In this document: one piece after another, positions 45,101-56,233 of the stretch | Numbering within the stretch: the first letter of the stretch is position 1 | Layout of the letters: every line of letters starts with the position of its first letter | Assembly (NCBI GenBank): GCA_003254905.1 | Contig: QANU01104094.1 | Span: forward strand, 124,001 to 188,000 | DNA length: 64,000 bases | Direction: 5' to 3' | Origin: Nissolia schottii | Taxonomy: Eukaryota; Streptophyta; Magnoliopsida; Fabales; Fabaceae | The notes under the pieces: model-generated | Database searches by the model: none | The model's input: only the letters and a program-made list of their open reading frames with translations | Told to the model about the DNA's origin: nothing | Made by a program: the position numbers and the translations under genes

Positions 45101-48100
45101 ATTCTGGTCTGAATTGTTTGGTATTGTGGGTACCAAGCTGAAACATTGCTCGGCATACCAAGCCAAATGGTTTAGAGTGAAACAATAACAAATGTTTGAA
45201 GACTTATCTTTGTTGCTTTATTGGCACTAAACCTAAGCAATGGCACTCTTGTCTTCACTTGGCCGAGTATTGGCACAACACCAATTATCATGAGTCCATT
45301 AGGCCTACCCTATTCAGAGCATTGTATGGCAGGGATCTTCCTACTCTGTTGAAAGGGAAGAAGGAATTGACGGTAGAGGAAGTTTAGATGCTAATGGAAG
45401 AGCGGGATTAGATGTTGCCTGAATTGAAGCATTAGTTGGAAAGTGCTCAACAACAGTAGAAGAAGTTTGCAAATTGGAAGCACAAGCACAGGGACCTTTC
45501 TTTTGAGATGGGTGAGAAGGGCTACCTCAAGATTCAACCATACAACTTTGCTCATTGACCAAGAGGATCAATCAGAAACTGAGTCCTTGGTTCTATGTCT
45601 GTTCGAAATTATTGAGAAGGTTGGTCTTGTGGCTTATCGTTTGCAATTGCCACCAGAATTTCAGGTGTATCCCGTTTTCGATGTCTCGCTTCTGAAGAAA
45701 TGTGTGGCTCATTACTTGCTAAATTGGCTTCTAATTAAGAGTTGAAAGTAGTTCATGAGGATGGCAATCGGGTCTAACTCAGCAGGCGGGAAGGAAACTC
45801 TTGACAAGTGGAAGGATTTGCTTGCATTTGAGAACTCGTGGGAGAAGGCTATTGCAATCATTAGGCTTTTCCAGAACTCCGCCTTGAGGACAAGGTGGCT
45901 TTTGAAGGCAGGTATTGTCAGGGCTGATCCTAATCCTATTAATGAATAGGACCTGATCCTATTAGTGAATAGGATGGTCTACATATAGGGATTAAGGAGG
46001 GGGTCCATAGTTGTACATCATGGATTAAAAATAAACCCTCTTATAACAAGGTGTATACTAGGAGAGGGTGGGTTGGTAAATCCGCATAATTAATGAGGCA
46101 AAGCTAGTGGATATCGGGTTGGGCAGAATATGCTGTGGGAGGTCATTCAAAGATTAGGTTGAAATCAATTTGGGAGAGTAAGTGGCCTCTCGATGTATTA
46201 CCAACATTATTACCAATCCTTATTCTTGTTTACAACAATACAATCTACGTTACTAAGGTACTTTTCTCTTGATTATTATTTGGTGCCATTACACTTTCTT
46301 TATTCAACTGGAACCAGTAAGTGTAAAATTTGATTGCTGGATTTAAGCGCCAGTAAGGGATGTTCTTTAGAACAAGTATGCCAAGGGAGAGCTTGGAATA
46401 GACTTTATTATGCGGTACAATAATAAAGATACAAGCTAAGATAGATTAATCTTGATCCAGCCAAGGAATTAGTTTCGATTTGGGGTTAAATGGAAAGGGA
46501 AACCATGAAAAATGGAAACAGGTCAGGTGGGTTTGTTTAAGGGATTGTGTGGGAAGAGTACAGCATCCACCTCATTTGTTGGGAATCCAATGTTATGAGA
46601 ATTCTAATGCTATGTTTCTATATTGACACCGGATAATGTCTTCTGAATGTACTTCATAATATTTTACCTTACTGAATTCTGACTCTGTTGAAAATTACAT
46701 ATAGATAAATTCAACATGCGTAGAGAACTGACTGAACCCTTATGAAGCTTAATTCTTGACTTTCAATTAACATCTGGACTATTTCAATTACCTAAACCTC
46801 TAATTATGAGATTGGTTTTTTCTTCTAGACATAATTAATTCATCAAATACATAACATATTGACTCGAGTTGCTAAAATGTCTTCTGAAACTCTTAATTGG
46901 CCAAACACTTACACTTAATTGACACACAAATAAGGATTCTTTATTTTCTTCATGAAGTCTCTCTAACTTTTTTTTAAGACTTTTTACTCTTTTGTGATGT
47001 GAAATAGGGATCATAGTTGGTATTTGAATAAATGTTTGAAAAGCAGTTCCAAAGAATAAATGGATGTTTTGGCAATATATATTTTTTCAAAATAATAATG
47101 TACGTATACATGGTGTGGGACTCAATATTGATCATAATTGAGTAGGTATTTCATCCACTCAGGGGTCCAGTTGTGGCCACTTTCCTCCAGATGTAGTTTT
47201 TATTGTACAAGGAAGGCCGATTGAAGCTCACAGAGTTATATTAAGTGCAAGGTCACAATTTTTCAAGAAAAAGTTCGAGACTGATTGGAAAGATCGCAAT
47301 GAAGTAAGATTGCCACGGGAAAAATTGTCGTATTCTGCACTTTACAGCCTGATACACTTCTTTTATTCAGACAGACTAGAGATTGCTGTGGATGACATGG
47401 AAGATCTTGTCAGAATCTGTAAAGTATGCAAATGCGAATCACTACAGAAAATTGTTGAGAGAGAAGTTGTTCACCAAAAATATACAGAGTATAAAGCATT
47501 GACAGATGTAGATGATTCTCAGAAACGGTACATTTTGCAAGGCCTATCCCTTCCTGAAGAAGACAGGCTTCCTGCAGCCTTGTGTCGAATCCTTCTGACT
47601 GCCCTTTCAAATTCAACCAATGAAAATGGTCAAGATGATGGAGTTGATAAATTGGTTTCTGGGATGGGTGATATGCTGATTGGTGAATCTGTTGATGATC
47701 TTGCTGATGTTTGTGTAAGGGTTGATAGAAAAGTTTTTCGCTGCCATCAAGTTATTCTAGCATCAAGATCTGAATATTTTAAAGCAAGATTGTCACGTAT
47801 GAAGGACTTCCATGGAGGGAAAGATGAGTTATTTCTTGACTTCCTCCTTCCTTGTCTTGAAGAACATGACTTGAGCATGGATGCCTTTGAGAAAATGATT
47901 GAATATATGTAAGTCTCTTGGTTTGAACAGTAAAATTTGAACTTCTAAACTATTGGAGATGTGTGTTATTGTGCAGATTATGGTTTGGCTGATTTTTAGT
48001 TAAATGCTGTACAATGAGGATATTCTTTTTTAAATTTCAGATGAATGTATTCATATTTTGGATAAATGCTTCTCCAATACTTTTTGTATCAAGTTGGAAT

Positions 48101-51100
48101 GCATAGTATGCTGAATTAACACAATCAACTGTGATATGGTGGCAGGCCATTTTAGGTGTTGTTTTCTGCTTTTGTTGCCCATTTTTATTGTCTGTATAAT
48201 TTTCCTGTAATAATGCTTTCACAGCAATGACAGCATGATGAAGTTTCTGGGATATTATAGTGTCAGTGCCTATAGTTTTTGCCGCAAATCTGATTATCAT
48301 TAATCTTATTCTGCCTGCTTTGTTGCTTCAGGTACACTGATGGATTGCAGGATATAAACCCAGATCAGGTATTTGTACATTCAGAAAAGATGTCTTGAAC
48401 GTGGTTTGTAGGTCTGTTGTGTAACATTCACAGTCTGTTTTGAACAGGCTGAGGAAATGTTTGATGTTGCTTCAAGATACCTAATGTTTCCTCTAAAGCG
48501 AGCCGTGGCTGATGTCTTGTTGCCACACTTGAAAATGGCATCACCTGAAGAACTTTGCCATTGGTTAATACTTGCAGACATGTATGTTGCTTTTCTGTCA
48601 TTCTTACTCAAGTTTACATTGATAGCTGCAATTCTTGTTTGTTTGCTATGTAAACCGGGGGAGGAAGGGGATCCCTCATTCACTTGTTATTTTGTTTTGT
48701 TGATAAAGACTGAATCATCACTGTAGAGAAAATGGATGCCAGCTCCTAGTAAAAAATATTTCAAAATGATAGAGATAAACCTTGAGAAGAAACTCCCCAG
48801 CTTCCTCTTTGTAGCCAGAAGGCTCTAACTCCTCATGGAATGACTACCTGCATTCCTTCACGACACTTGAGATAGTTTGAGAAAATTGACTTGAGGGAAA
48901 TTAGTTTCTGGGATATTATGGTGTCAGTATCCTAATTTTTTTCCCCTTCTATTTACATAACACATCAATCATAATCAACTATATTTAAAATGGAATCAAC
49001 ACTCGGTCATGGGCCGGCCCTAATTTAGCTATTTGATTATTAGTAAAGGCGGTCCGTGGATATGGATTAGGAATTAGGGATTACGGGTAACTTCATTTAA
49101 TTAATGAGGAAAAGAGGTGGCTATTTAAGGTTGGGAAGAATGCACTGTGGCGGGCCATTCGGTAGATCAAACGGGAATTAGGATAGTCGGTGGCCTCTTG
49201 AAATGCTACCATTGGGTGAGTTGATGGCCTCTCGAAGAGCTACCAATCCTTGTTTTCAATTTTACGTTTACATCAATAAAATATTAATCTTTATTCAGTG
49301 TTTCTCTTGATTATTATTTGGTTCCATTACAATTGGTATCAGAGCTACCGATCTTTGGAGCCTTGTGCCAAAAACCACACAAGCTGCAACACACGAATTG
49401 ATGAGATGGAGAGGAGGCATTCTTGGAATCATCAGATGAGGGTGTCCGATGGGACGATCTTGCTTATGGTTGGTGGATCAAGTGATCCAATACTTCAATG
49501 AAGAACTAACTCTAGAATCAAATAAGCTATCGGCAGTGGTAGCTCGTTTTAGATCTGGTATTGATTTAGGGAGTTGCACAACCCATACGAGACATGGAGA
49601 GGTTGTGAAGGATATGGTCAAACTTTTTCATCCAGAGTATTATTTTGATCAACTTGTGTTGGTCTCTGAGAAACAGGAGAAAAAGGAGAATGAAGAGGTG
49701 TTGAAGCCAGAGTCATTATTAGAGAAGGTACTCCATTTATTAAGATCAGATTCAATTGTGATAGGGGCTGATGAAGGTCACCCTAGCTGCAGCATGAGAA
49801 AAGAAGGAAGAACGAAAGACGAGGGAGTGATCGTGAAGACTGAATTAGTCTTGGGGGGTGCTTGAGATTGTGAATGTCACAAAGGAAGAGCATGGGCTCT
49901 TGGAATTGATGGAACTAGTCAAGCCTCTGTTGTTGGAGATGCTGGATCCGATGACCACTACAACAATTGCGGCGGAGCCACCTAAACCACTAGAACTCAT
50001 TTCTCTGGTGGAGACAGGGAAGTTGTGAGCCGTGATTGAGCATGAGTTTTTGGGCTCAACTTTGGAAGAAGGTAGGAGGGAGCTCGCTACCGCCATGGAG
50101 CTTTGGGTCCAGATAAGTCCAACCAAGATCTTGATGGAGCAGTGGTCAGAGTCGCTGAATTCCCTACCACAGCCTAAACAACCCGACAACCAAAATCTTT
50201 AGAATCGCTGGGCATGCTGGATTTTGGGTCTTCATTGATGGGCCAATTAGCAGACAATATGGTGGAGGAGAAGCAAGCACAGGGAGCCTTTGTCAAGCTC
50301 CACGAATAAGAAGTAAGAGGAAGAGAAGTAGGTCAAGCTAGTAAGGAAGTGTGTCACGAAAAGGGGCCAGATTTTTGACTGATGGGTCAGGCCCAAATAT
50401 GTGTTAAGGAGCAGTGGGGTTTAGAAATAGAGAAGGAGGCTATAGAGCTAATGGGTCAAGCCCAACTAAGCCTAGTAAGTATATTTAGCAAAGAGGCCTT
50501 TGCCCAAAACAATGAAAGGAAATATGCCACACTAGAAGTGGACAGTAGATTGTGGAAGGCCAAATTTGGGGGCTACAGGAATTGGGATGCTTGGGGACTT
50601 AACTCCATGGGTAACGGGTGGATATTACCATATTACATCCCTTATTTTCTAGATTTGGGACCTAGGAGGAAGTCATCAATAATGTTTGGTATTCACTCCA
50701 TCACCTTGAGGAAAAGGTGATTTTTGAAGGGGTGGGTATTGTCATGTGCCCCCTAATTTAGCTACTAGGTTATTAGTGAGGGCAATCGATGGATAAGGAT
50801 TACAAATTAGGGATTGATGGTGATTTTGTAATTCCATTTAATTAATGAGGGAAAGTGGTGGCTATTTAGGGTTGGGTAGAATGCAATGTGGGGGAATCAT
50901 TCAAAAGATTAGATTGGAATTAGGGGTTAGTGGCCTCTCGAAGTGCTACCATTGGGAGAATTAGTGGCATCTCGAAGAGCTACCAATCCTTTTTTTGGTT
51001 GGACATTTGGTTGGACATTGATACTTGAGTTGGTCCATTAAAATGGATGAAAAAACCGATGTGTCCAAGCTGTGTTCCCTATTTGTTCAAGCTGCACCCA

Positions 51101-54100
51101 CCTTGTGTCTTAGGGGTAAACATGTCTAACGTGTGTCGAAATTGGAAAAATATTTTCTTAATTGGACACATAGAAATGTGTAAAGCATGTGTCTTACGTG
51201 CAATGTTGTTAAATAGCCACTATGGCGACGCTAGGATGCCATGGCATAGCGGATTCTGAGAGAAATGCCACAAAAATCGTATGGCAACATGATTGTGGTG
51301 TATTGGTCGATTTTCTCCATGGCACCATGGTGGCCAGACCGCTCCTTGGCGATCATGACATGCCATGGCAAAAAAGCGGCCAGACCCTTCTAATCTCATC
51401 CTCGATCCTTCATATCTGAACTAGTACTCTTTACTGAAGTTCTTGTCTTTACCCTTAGTCACCTCATCCTTTCTTCCTTAATATCTTAAATAACTGTGAC
51501 GCCAATGTCACATGTCGGCCCAAATTTAGATATTGGGCTTAGGGTTAGGACTTAGTGATTAGGATTAGGGATTAAGGGTGATCTTGCAATTTTATAATCA
51601 ATCTTCAGGTTAAGAGAGTGCTATTCAAGGTTGAACATATTGCATTAGGAATAAGGAACTAGGAATCCTAGACTGGAACTAGGAATCCTAGACTGGAATT
51701 AGGAGAGTTGGTAGCTTCTAGAAGTGCTACCATTGGGAGAGTCGGTGGCCTCTGGAAGTGCTTCCAATCCTTGTTCTTATTATCTCATATTTACATCAAT
51801 AATATATTTAGTATTTTTCTTGATTATATTTGGTGCCTTTACAATTGGCATAGGAGCACTAATCTTGGGAGCTTGTGAATGGTCATTACACTGCTGCAAT
51901 GGAGTCGATTTTGGAGGAGAATTTGAAGACCATTGAGAAGAATTTGACGAGCATGAAGGAGATATTGCAGAAGTTAAAAATACTCGAGAAGAAGAAGAGA
52001 AAAAGACAGCACAGATGACATAGACAACTGGTGTGGGAAGACAATGAAGCTGGCTGGTGGAAGAAACGGAGATCTACCACAACACTGGATTCCTGAGTAT
52101 CCTGCTCTCCCTGAAATTCAACAAGATGAGGAGATGGAAGTGGAAGACAGTAAAGAGGAAGTACAAGAAGAAAAAGAAGTCTATGAATCTGTGGTAGAAG
52201 AGGAAAGGGGAAAGGTGGCCTTCGGTCATTGTTCACAAAACTCCGATTCTGAGAGCAAGGTGGAAAATTCAATCAAGAAAATGCTTGAAGCAGAAGTAGA
52301 GGGTGAACCAGTGAAGGAGAAAGTAGGATACCGGAATGACGGAGACGAGCAAGGTGAGTCACCGGCGGAGGAGAGAGGAGCTCGTGGCAGAGCTCGGGAT
52401 TCTGAGGACACAGACCAACTTTGAGTTGCCGAAACCTCTTGACACACCATAAGCGACGGAGTTGTTAGTCTTCGAAACTGCCTGCACCGCCGAACGCAGG
52501 AACATGCTTGGTAGCTGCCATTGGGACCGCCGTGGTGGAGAAGGTTGCTGCAGGATACTCCCTCAGCTGCTGTGTACAAAAAGATGAAGGGAGGGAAGCG
52601 GGTAGGGCATCCTTGGAAGAGGGTCGGGTCATTGACTTGATGATGGATCTAGTCCAAGTATGTGTCGTACCACACTTGAGTGCTTTTGGGCTTAAGTCGG
52701 CAGATCTGAAGAAAACTCTTGCTTTCGGAAAATGGTCATTGGGACATAGCATAGAGACAATTCTAATGATGGCCCATAGGTGCAACGCTTTTTGAATTAA
52801 AAACTTCCGCGGAAAAGGGTCAAAGGAGTAGAAGCCAGAAGGATTGTGAAATATATGAAGAAAACTCAATATATTGGGGGCTGAAGCACCAGCAACAAAC
52901 GACATTGAGTATGGCACCTGCCCCATTGCCATCTTTTCTCAGGCAATTTTGCGTTCTCCCCACATGCACCATGAAGTGGCACTTGCTTTTGCTGGCCATG
53001 GTGTCAAGTTTTCAACTGGTACAGTCCATGACTAATTGGTGTTTGATCCAGGGAGTTTAACTGCCTATTCACTTGGGGAACGTGAAGAAAATCTAGAAGG
53101 ATGTGGGTCATATCCATGGAACCCGGGAGGACATTACTATGCTACAAGCACACAAGAACTTTATGGTTTTCACCCCATCACTTGAGGACAAGGTGATTTT
53201 TGACGTGGGTATTGTCACGTGCCAGCCCTAATTTAGATATTGGGCTTAGGATTAGGAATTCGGGATTAAGGGTGGTTTTGTAATTTTATAATTAAAAATC
53301 AGGTAAAGAGAGGACTATTTAAGGTTGGACATATTGCATTAAGAATAAGGGACCGGGAACCCTAGACTGGAATTTGGAGAGTTGGTGGCCTCTTGAAGTG
53401 TTACCATTGGGAGAGTTGGTGGCCTCTTGAAGTGCTACCAATCGTTATTATTTTCCTTGATTATATTCGGTGTTGTTACAGCCTAACATTTTATGGTTGT
53501 TTCAATACTTTTTGACACTTGTGCTTTGTCAGTTGCATTTCAACTTATTTTAGGCTGCACTTAAGAAAGTAGATTCTGTTTAATAATCTTTACTGAATAA
53601 GTACTTATTTAAGCTGCTTTTCTCTAAATTGTTAGTGAAATAGCTGTTATAGTGGTAATTGGTCTTCAGACTTCAGTATTTCCTTTTATTTGGTTGCACT
53701 TGGAGGGAGTTAATAAAATTTGACAGAGAATAAAAAGTCCTTATCGAAGTGATATGTCATTCATGGAGAATCTATTTAAATCAGCAGTGTTTATTGTCAT
53801 GTCACTACTCCGCTTTTGTGAAATGAACTATTAGGTAGTGGTGGTAAGATGTCATATTAAACTCTGCCGCAGTGTTTCTTGTCATGTCACTACCTCGCTG
53901 TTCTGAAATGGAGAATGAGTATTTAGATTTGAATGAGATCATCTAAAATATTGAAACGTGTAATATCTATCACTTAGATGCTCTGTGATTTTGAAGAAAT
54001 TGAAAAAGGAGAAATAAAGGGAATGCATGAAAGATCAATATTGTCCTTTTGAAAATATGATCGAACATGTCTTAGGTAGAATGTCACTATTAGAAAGAGA

Positions 54101-54769
54101 TCTAGTTAAGTTTTTGGTGGATATTTAAATCTATAATCATTGCACTAACTGATCTTAAAATTGTTACAAGAGGAAATTATGTTTTCATTAAATGCTTTCT
54201 ATTTAACTTCAAAGTAGTGTAGGCCTTGCCATGGCGACTTACATGTGTTCTGTATTTATCACATGATAATTGATATTTGATCCCAAGATTTGACATAATC
54301 TAATAATCAAGTAGCGTGCTGGATCATATTATTGTTTGCTTAAGCTATAATTCTATTGAAAATTTGTCCTTGGTCCAGGTATGGTGTTTTCAAGATTCGA
54401 GAATATTGTCTAGACACCATTGCTTGTAATTTTGAAACGTTTGCTGATACTAGAGAATTCCGGGCATTGCTATTAACTTTGCCTCCACCATCCGGAGACT
54501 CCTCTCTTCGTACCACTGTCCCAAGCATGCCTGGATCTAATATGAATACTGATCAAGGAAATCTTCTTGATGATTTACGTGATAAATGGCTTGAAATTGA
54601 AGCTGCTGAGCTTGACGAGAGAGATGAGAGTGCCTTGCAGTTTGACAAGCGCCTTGAGATGCTTATGCTTGTTGCAGAGCAAGAAAGATCAAGTTGCTTT
54701 GATGCTGATGATGGTATTGATGGCCTCAAACCCTTGGCTTTAATTTCAGGGGAACAGAAAGAACTGTAG
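35692..54769 (+). CDS. Ankyrin-repeat and double-BTB protein (ABTB1 / At2g04740-like)
   Basis: Exons 35692-36136, 47146-47908, 48332-48368, 48448-48581 and 54379-54769 (stop TAG) join in frame to 589 codons. Residues about 26-110 form ankyrin repeats ([40 protein letters not shown]). Residues about 162-275 are a first BTB/POZ fold ([20 protein letters not shown]). Residues about 334-440 are a second BTB ([20 protein letters not shown] to [15 protein letters not shown]). The rest is a BACK-like helical tail. Ankyrin plus two BTBs is the ABTB1/BPOZ architecture; such proteins are thought to be adaptors for CUL3 ubiquitin ligases, but no partner can be read here. Start: first ATG of the open frame, just before the conserved head. 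The first exon is GC-rich, unlike the AT-rich others. Introns 1 (11.0 kb) and 4 (5.8 kb) are full of transposons. No disabling change seen. Confidence 0.9.
37588..38200. mobile_element. Non-autonomous hAT element inside G1
   Basis: Flanked by the perfect 8-bp duplication TACAAGGT (37580-37587 and 38201-38208). Ends: left ggggtaggaacaggtc, right (other strand) agggtgggaacaggcc. Interior rich in ggcctg and caggctaggct repeats. No transposase. It interrupts the protease region of G1, which reads on in frame after it. Confidence 0.85.
39691..40072 (-). repeat. G2 LTR (left, 3' LTR)
   Basis: 382 bp, TGTAAGAAC...CTTTTACA. The adjacent atactcccccctt is the complement of the polypurine tract. Confidence 0.88.
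44072..44464 (-). repeat. G2 LTR (right, 5' LTR)
   Basis: 393 bp, similar to 39691-40072. Its last base pair pattern is tata instead of taca. It carries a small extra stretch (gctgagtcagcaagtc) absent from the left LTR. Confidence 0.86.
45916..46293 (+). repeat. G1 3' LTR
   Basis: 378 bp after the tail ccttgaggacaaggtgg. Ends in gattattatttggtgccattaca, shared with the LTRs at 49005 and 51506. Confidence 0.8.
46294..47145 (+). other. Rest of intron 1 of the ankyrin-BTB gene
   Basis: AT-rich, no coding signal. It ends at attgagtag, the only nearby acceptor that keeps the reading frame. Confidence 0.55.
47146..47908 (+). CDS. Ankyrin-BTB gene exon 2 (first and most of second BTB)
   Basis: Reads [20 protein letters not shown] after the split Gly codon and runs to FEKMIEY plus AT. 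The frame demands the acceptor at 47144-47145, because the stronger-looking ctcag at 47160-47162 would shift the frame. Donor AT|GTAAGT. Confidence 0.85.
48332..48368 (+). CDS. Ankyrin-BTB gene exon 3
   Basis: 37-bp exon: completes Met, then [12 protein letters not shown]. Acceptor gcttcag, donor CAG|GTATTT. Confidence 0.9.
48448..48581 (+). CDS. Ankyrin-BTB gene exon 4
   Basis: Reads [20 protein letters not shown] to [10 protein letters not shown] plus AT. Acceptor gaacag, donor AT|GTATGT. Confidence 0.92.
48582..49004 (+). other. Intron 4, first part, no gene seen
   Basis: Non-coding intron sequence. ctgggatattatagtgtcagt (shared with intron 2 at about 48248) recurs near 48908, a short dispersed copy. 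Confidence 0.5.
49005..49331 (+). repeat. 5' LTR of element A
   Basis: 327 bp. Shares gtggcctct(c/t)gaag-gctacca and the end tggttccattaca with its 3' LTR, element B and G1. Confidence 0.8.
49005..50996 (+). mobile_element. Non-autonomous LTR element A, related to G1
   Basis: 5' LTR 49005-49331 (start gGTCATGGGCC, end ccattaca), a perfect primer site tggtatcagagc (49334-49345) and a 3' LTR from 50740 (TGTCATGTGCC), cut at about 50996. The inner 1.4 kb has only broken gag-like coding (for example 49449-49865) and ends with the same caccttgagg-aaaggtg tail as G1. No RT or integrase. Confidence 0.8.
50997..51505 (+). other. Intron 4 between elements A and B, no gene seen
   Basis: Holds repeated phrases (atggc, gccatggca, 51220-51370) that resemble the edge of another repeat. 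No coding motif. Confidence 0.4.
51506..51843 (+). repeat. 5' LTR of element B
   Basis: 338 bp. It holds a short internal duplication (ggaactaggaatcctagact twice, about 51655-51695) that the 3' LTR lacks. Confidence 0.8.
53213..53480 (+). repeat. 3' LTR of element B
   Basis: 268 bp, shorter than the 5' LTR because of deletions. Confidence 0.8.
53481..54378 (+). other. Rest of intron 4, no gene seen
   Basis: AT-rich intron. It ends at acceptor tggtccag for exon 5. Confidence 0.6.
54379..54769 (+). CDS. Ankyrin-BTB gene exon 5
   Basis: Completes Met, reads [20 protein letters not shown] and then [18 protein letters not shown], and ends EQKEL-stop. This is the BACK-like helical tail. Confidence 0.92.
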
Positions 54770-55000
54770 ATTTCTCAACATTTTTTCGTTACTAGTAAAT
54801 TAGAATAAGATGTATAGGTTTTGTATGTCGAGGTGGTAATATCTGGAGACTCCTCTCTTCGTACCGCTATGTAGGTCGCTCGGAGTGCTTAAATTGGGTT
54901 TTTGTAACTTCAGTTGCTCGAGCATTCATTATTAATTCGTGCAGTTCTTTCATAAGTTATCTCGACATTTCTACGTTTACACTTGTGTGTGGACGTGTAC
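54770..55000 (+). other. Probable 3' UTR of the ankyrin-BTB gene
   Basis: Contains a near-copy of coding sequence from exon 5: ggagactcctctcttcgtac at 54494 recurs at about 54845. End estimated. Confidence 0.5.
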
Positions 55001-56225
55001 TTTTTTTCTTCTGAAGGAAAATTGCATTTCTGCATGTTTAGGCAAATATTTGCTTTGTGGGATATAAATTTATATTCTTCATTATCAGGACGTGGGATTT
55101 AATCAGTTTTGGATAGAGCTGTCAAATGTACTAACTTGACTCATTAATTAAATAGACTAGGATAATATTATGGTCTACATGGAAGTCTGGCTTGTTTATT
55201 TCTTGGTTCAAGGACTTAAACAGGTGGATCCATTTTTTTTCTCTTCTTTTTCTGCATTTAAGTATTGTCAAAATTATTTAAATATTGCCCGTAATGTCCA
55301 ATAACTTTGAATATTATGCAAGGCTAAGGTTGTTAAGATCGATATCCTACTTAGGATCAAAATGGATGAAATTATAATACTGGTAGTAATATCCTATAAG
55401 AATACATAAATGGTTTTCATACAAATTAAATATATTGTAAACTTGGTATAAATGAACAAAATAATCACAATTGCCATACTTATTCATCAACGGAAAATAT
55501 AGAATTCTTATCTATATTGTCAAATCTATATAACCATACTAAATCCGTGAGTTACAGTCTACATTATAAAGTCCACATAGTCGAAGTAAGTTCACACGTC
55601 AAAACCTATACTATCAGCCATATAGGTACCATGTTAAATCCGTAAGTCTTAATCCACATTGTCCCCTTCTTTTTTCCCAATTCCCAAACAAGAAAAAATA
55701 AAATTACATGTTGGACCTCAATAAAGAGATAATTAATAATAATAATAATTATAAATAATATTAAACAACACGTATATGTTAAAATTCTCAGATAAGGAAG
55801 CAGTACATTCATGAACAAGTCACAAAAAATCATCATCACGGGTTCAATAATTGGAGAGAGACAAACGAATAATTAGGTAGCATTTGGTAAGTATATTAAG
55901 ACAAAAATTATGTAAATAGCTGAGATAGAAACATTTTTTAAAAATGAGACGAAAACATAAAATTTGTCTTATTTTTAATAAATTTTTGTATATCAAAAAC
56001 AAAAAAAAATACAAGAGATGTGTTTGGAATGCAAGACTCATCTCTACTGTATCTCTAAAATGGAGAGACACAAGAGACGCATTTTTGCTGTTCTCGCGTC
56101 TTCCATATTTTCTGTCTTAGAATGCTTACCAAATGCTATGTGATAGACAACTCACAGGCTAGAGATTTGAAGGAATGAGGAAAGAATGGGACTGAGGGAA
56201 GTCATAGTCAAAGAAGCAAATAGGC
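55001..56225. other. Intergenic, no gene seen
   Basis: Very AT-rich. Open frames here lack any domain. Confidence 0.55.
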
Positions 56226-56233
56226 TTTAAGAG

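Larger units (their letters stand above)
36531..46293 (+). mobile_element. Gypsy retrotransposon G1, split by two later insertions
   Basis: The left end TGTCATGACC (36531) and the 3' LTR at 45916-46293 (TGTCAGGGC...CCATTACA) share phrases such as ggtccatagttgt and gtatactaggag. Target duplication CTTCC (36526-36530) / CTTTC (46294-46298). The 5' LTR is cut to about 120 bp. Inside: gag with a zinc knuckle ([12 protein letters not shown], about 37189), protease, RT (about 38590-39060), RNase H (to 39690, continued at 44465), integrase (44940-45390) and the [14 protein letters not shown] tail (45600-45700). Many stops. A hAT element (37588-38200) and Gypsy G2 (39691-44464) interrupt it. The first integrase acidic residue appears as Asn ([14 protein letters not shown]). 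Inactive. Confidence 0.85.
51506..53480 (+). mobile_element. Non-autonomous LTR element B, related to element A
   Basis: 5' LTR 51506-51843 (TGTCACATG...CTTTACA) and 3' LTR 53213-53480 (TGTCACGTG...GTTACA). Target duplication GCCAA (51501-51505) / GCCTA (53481-53485). Decayed primer site tggcataggagc (51847). The inner part holds an acidic, Glu-rich open stretch (52044-52424) and another at 52508-52795, with no known domain. It ends in the G1-like tail cacttgaggacaaggtg. No pol. Confidence 0.82.

Noticed and set aside
47163..47165. Taking the strong ctcag at 47160-47162 as the exon 2 acceptor
   Set aside because: With the exon 1 donor it shifts the frame away from the conserved PPDVVF reading and meets a stop after about 20 codons.
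52226..52932. Long minus-strand frames in element B
   Set aside because: No recognisable domain; they lie opposite the element's own open stretches.
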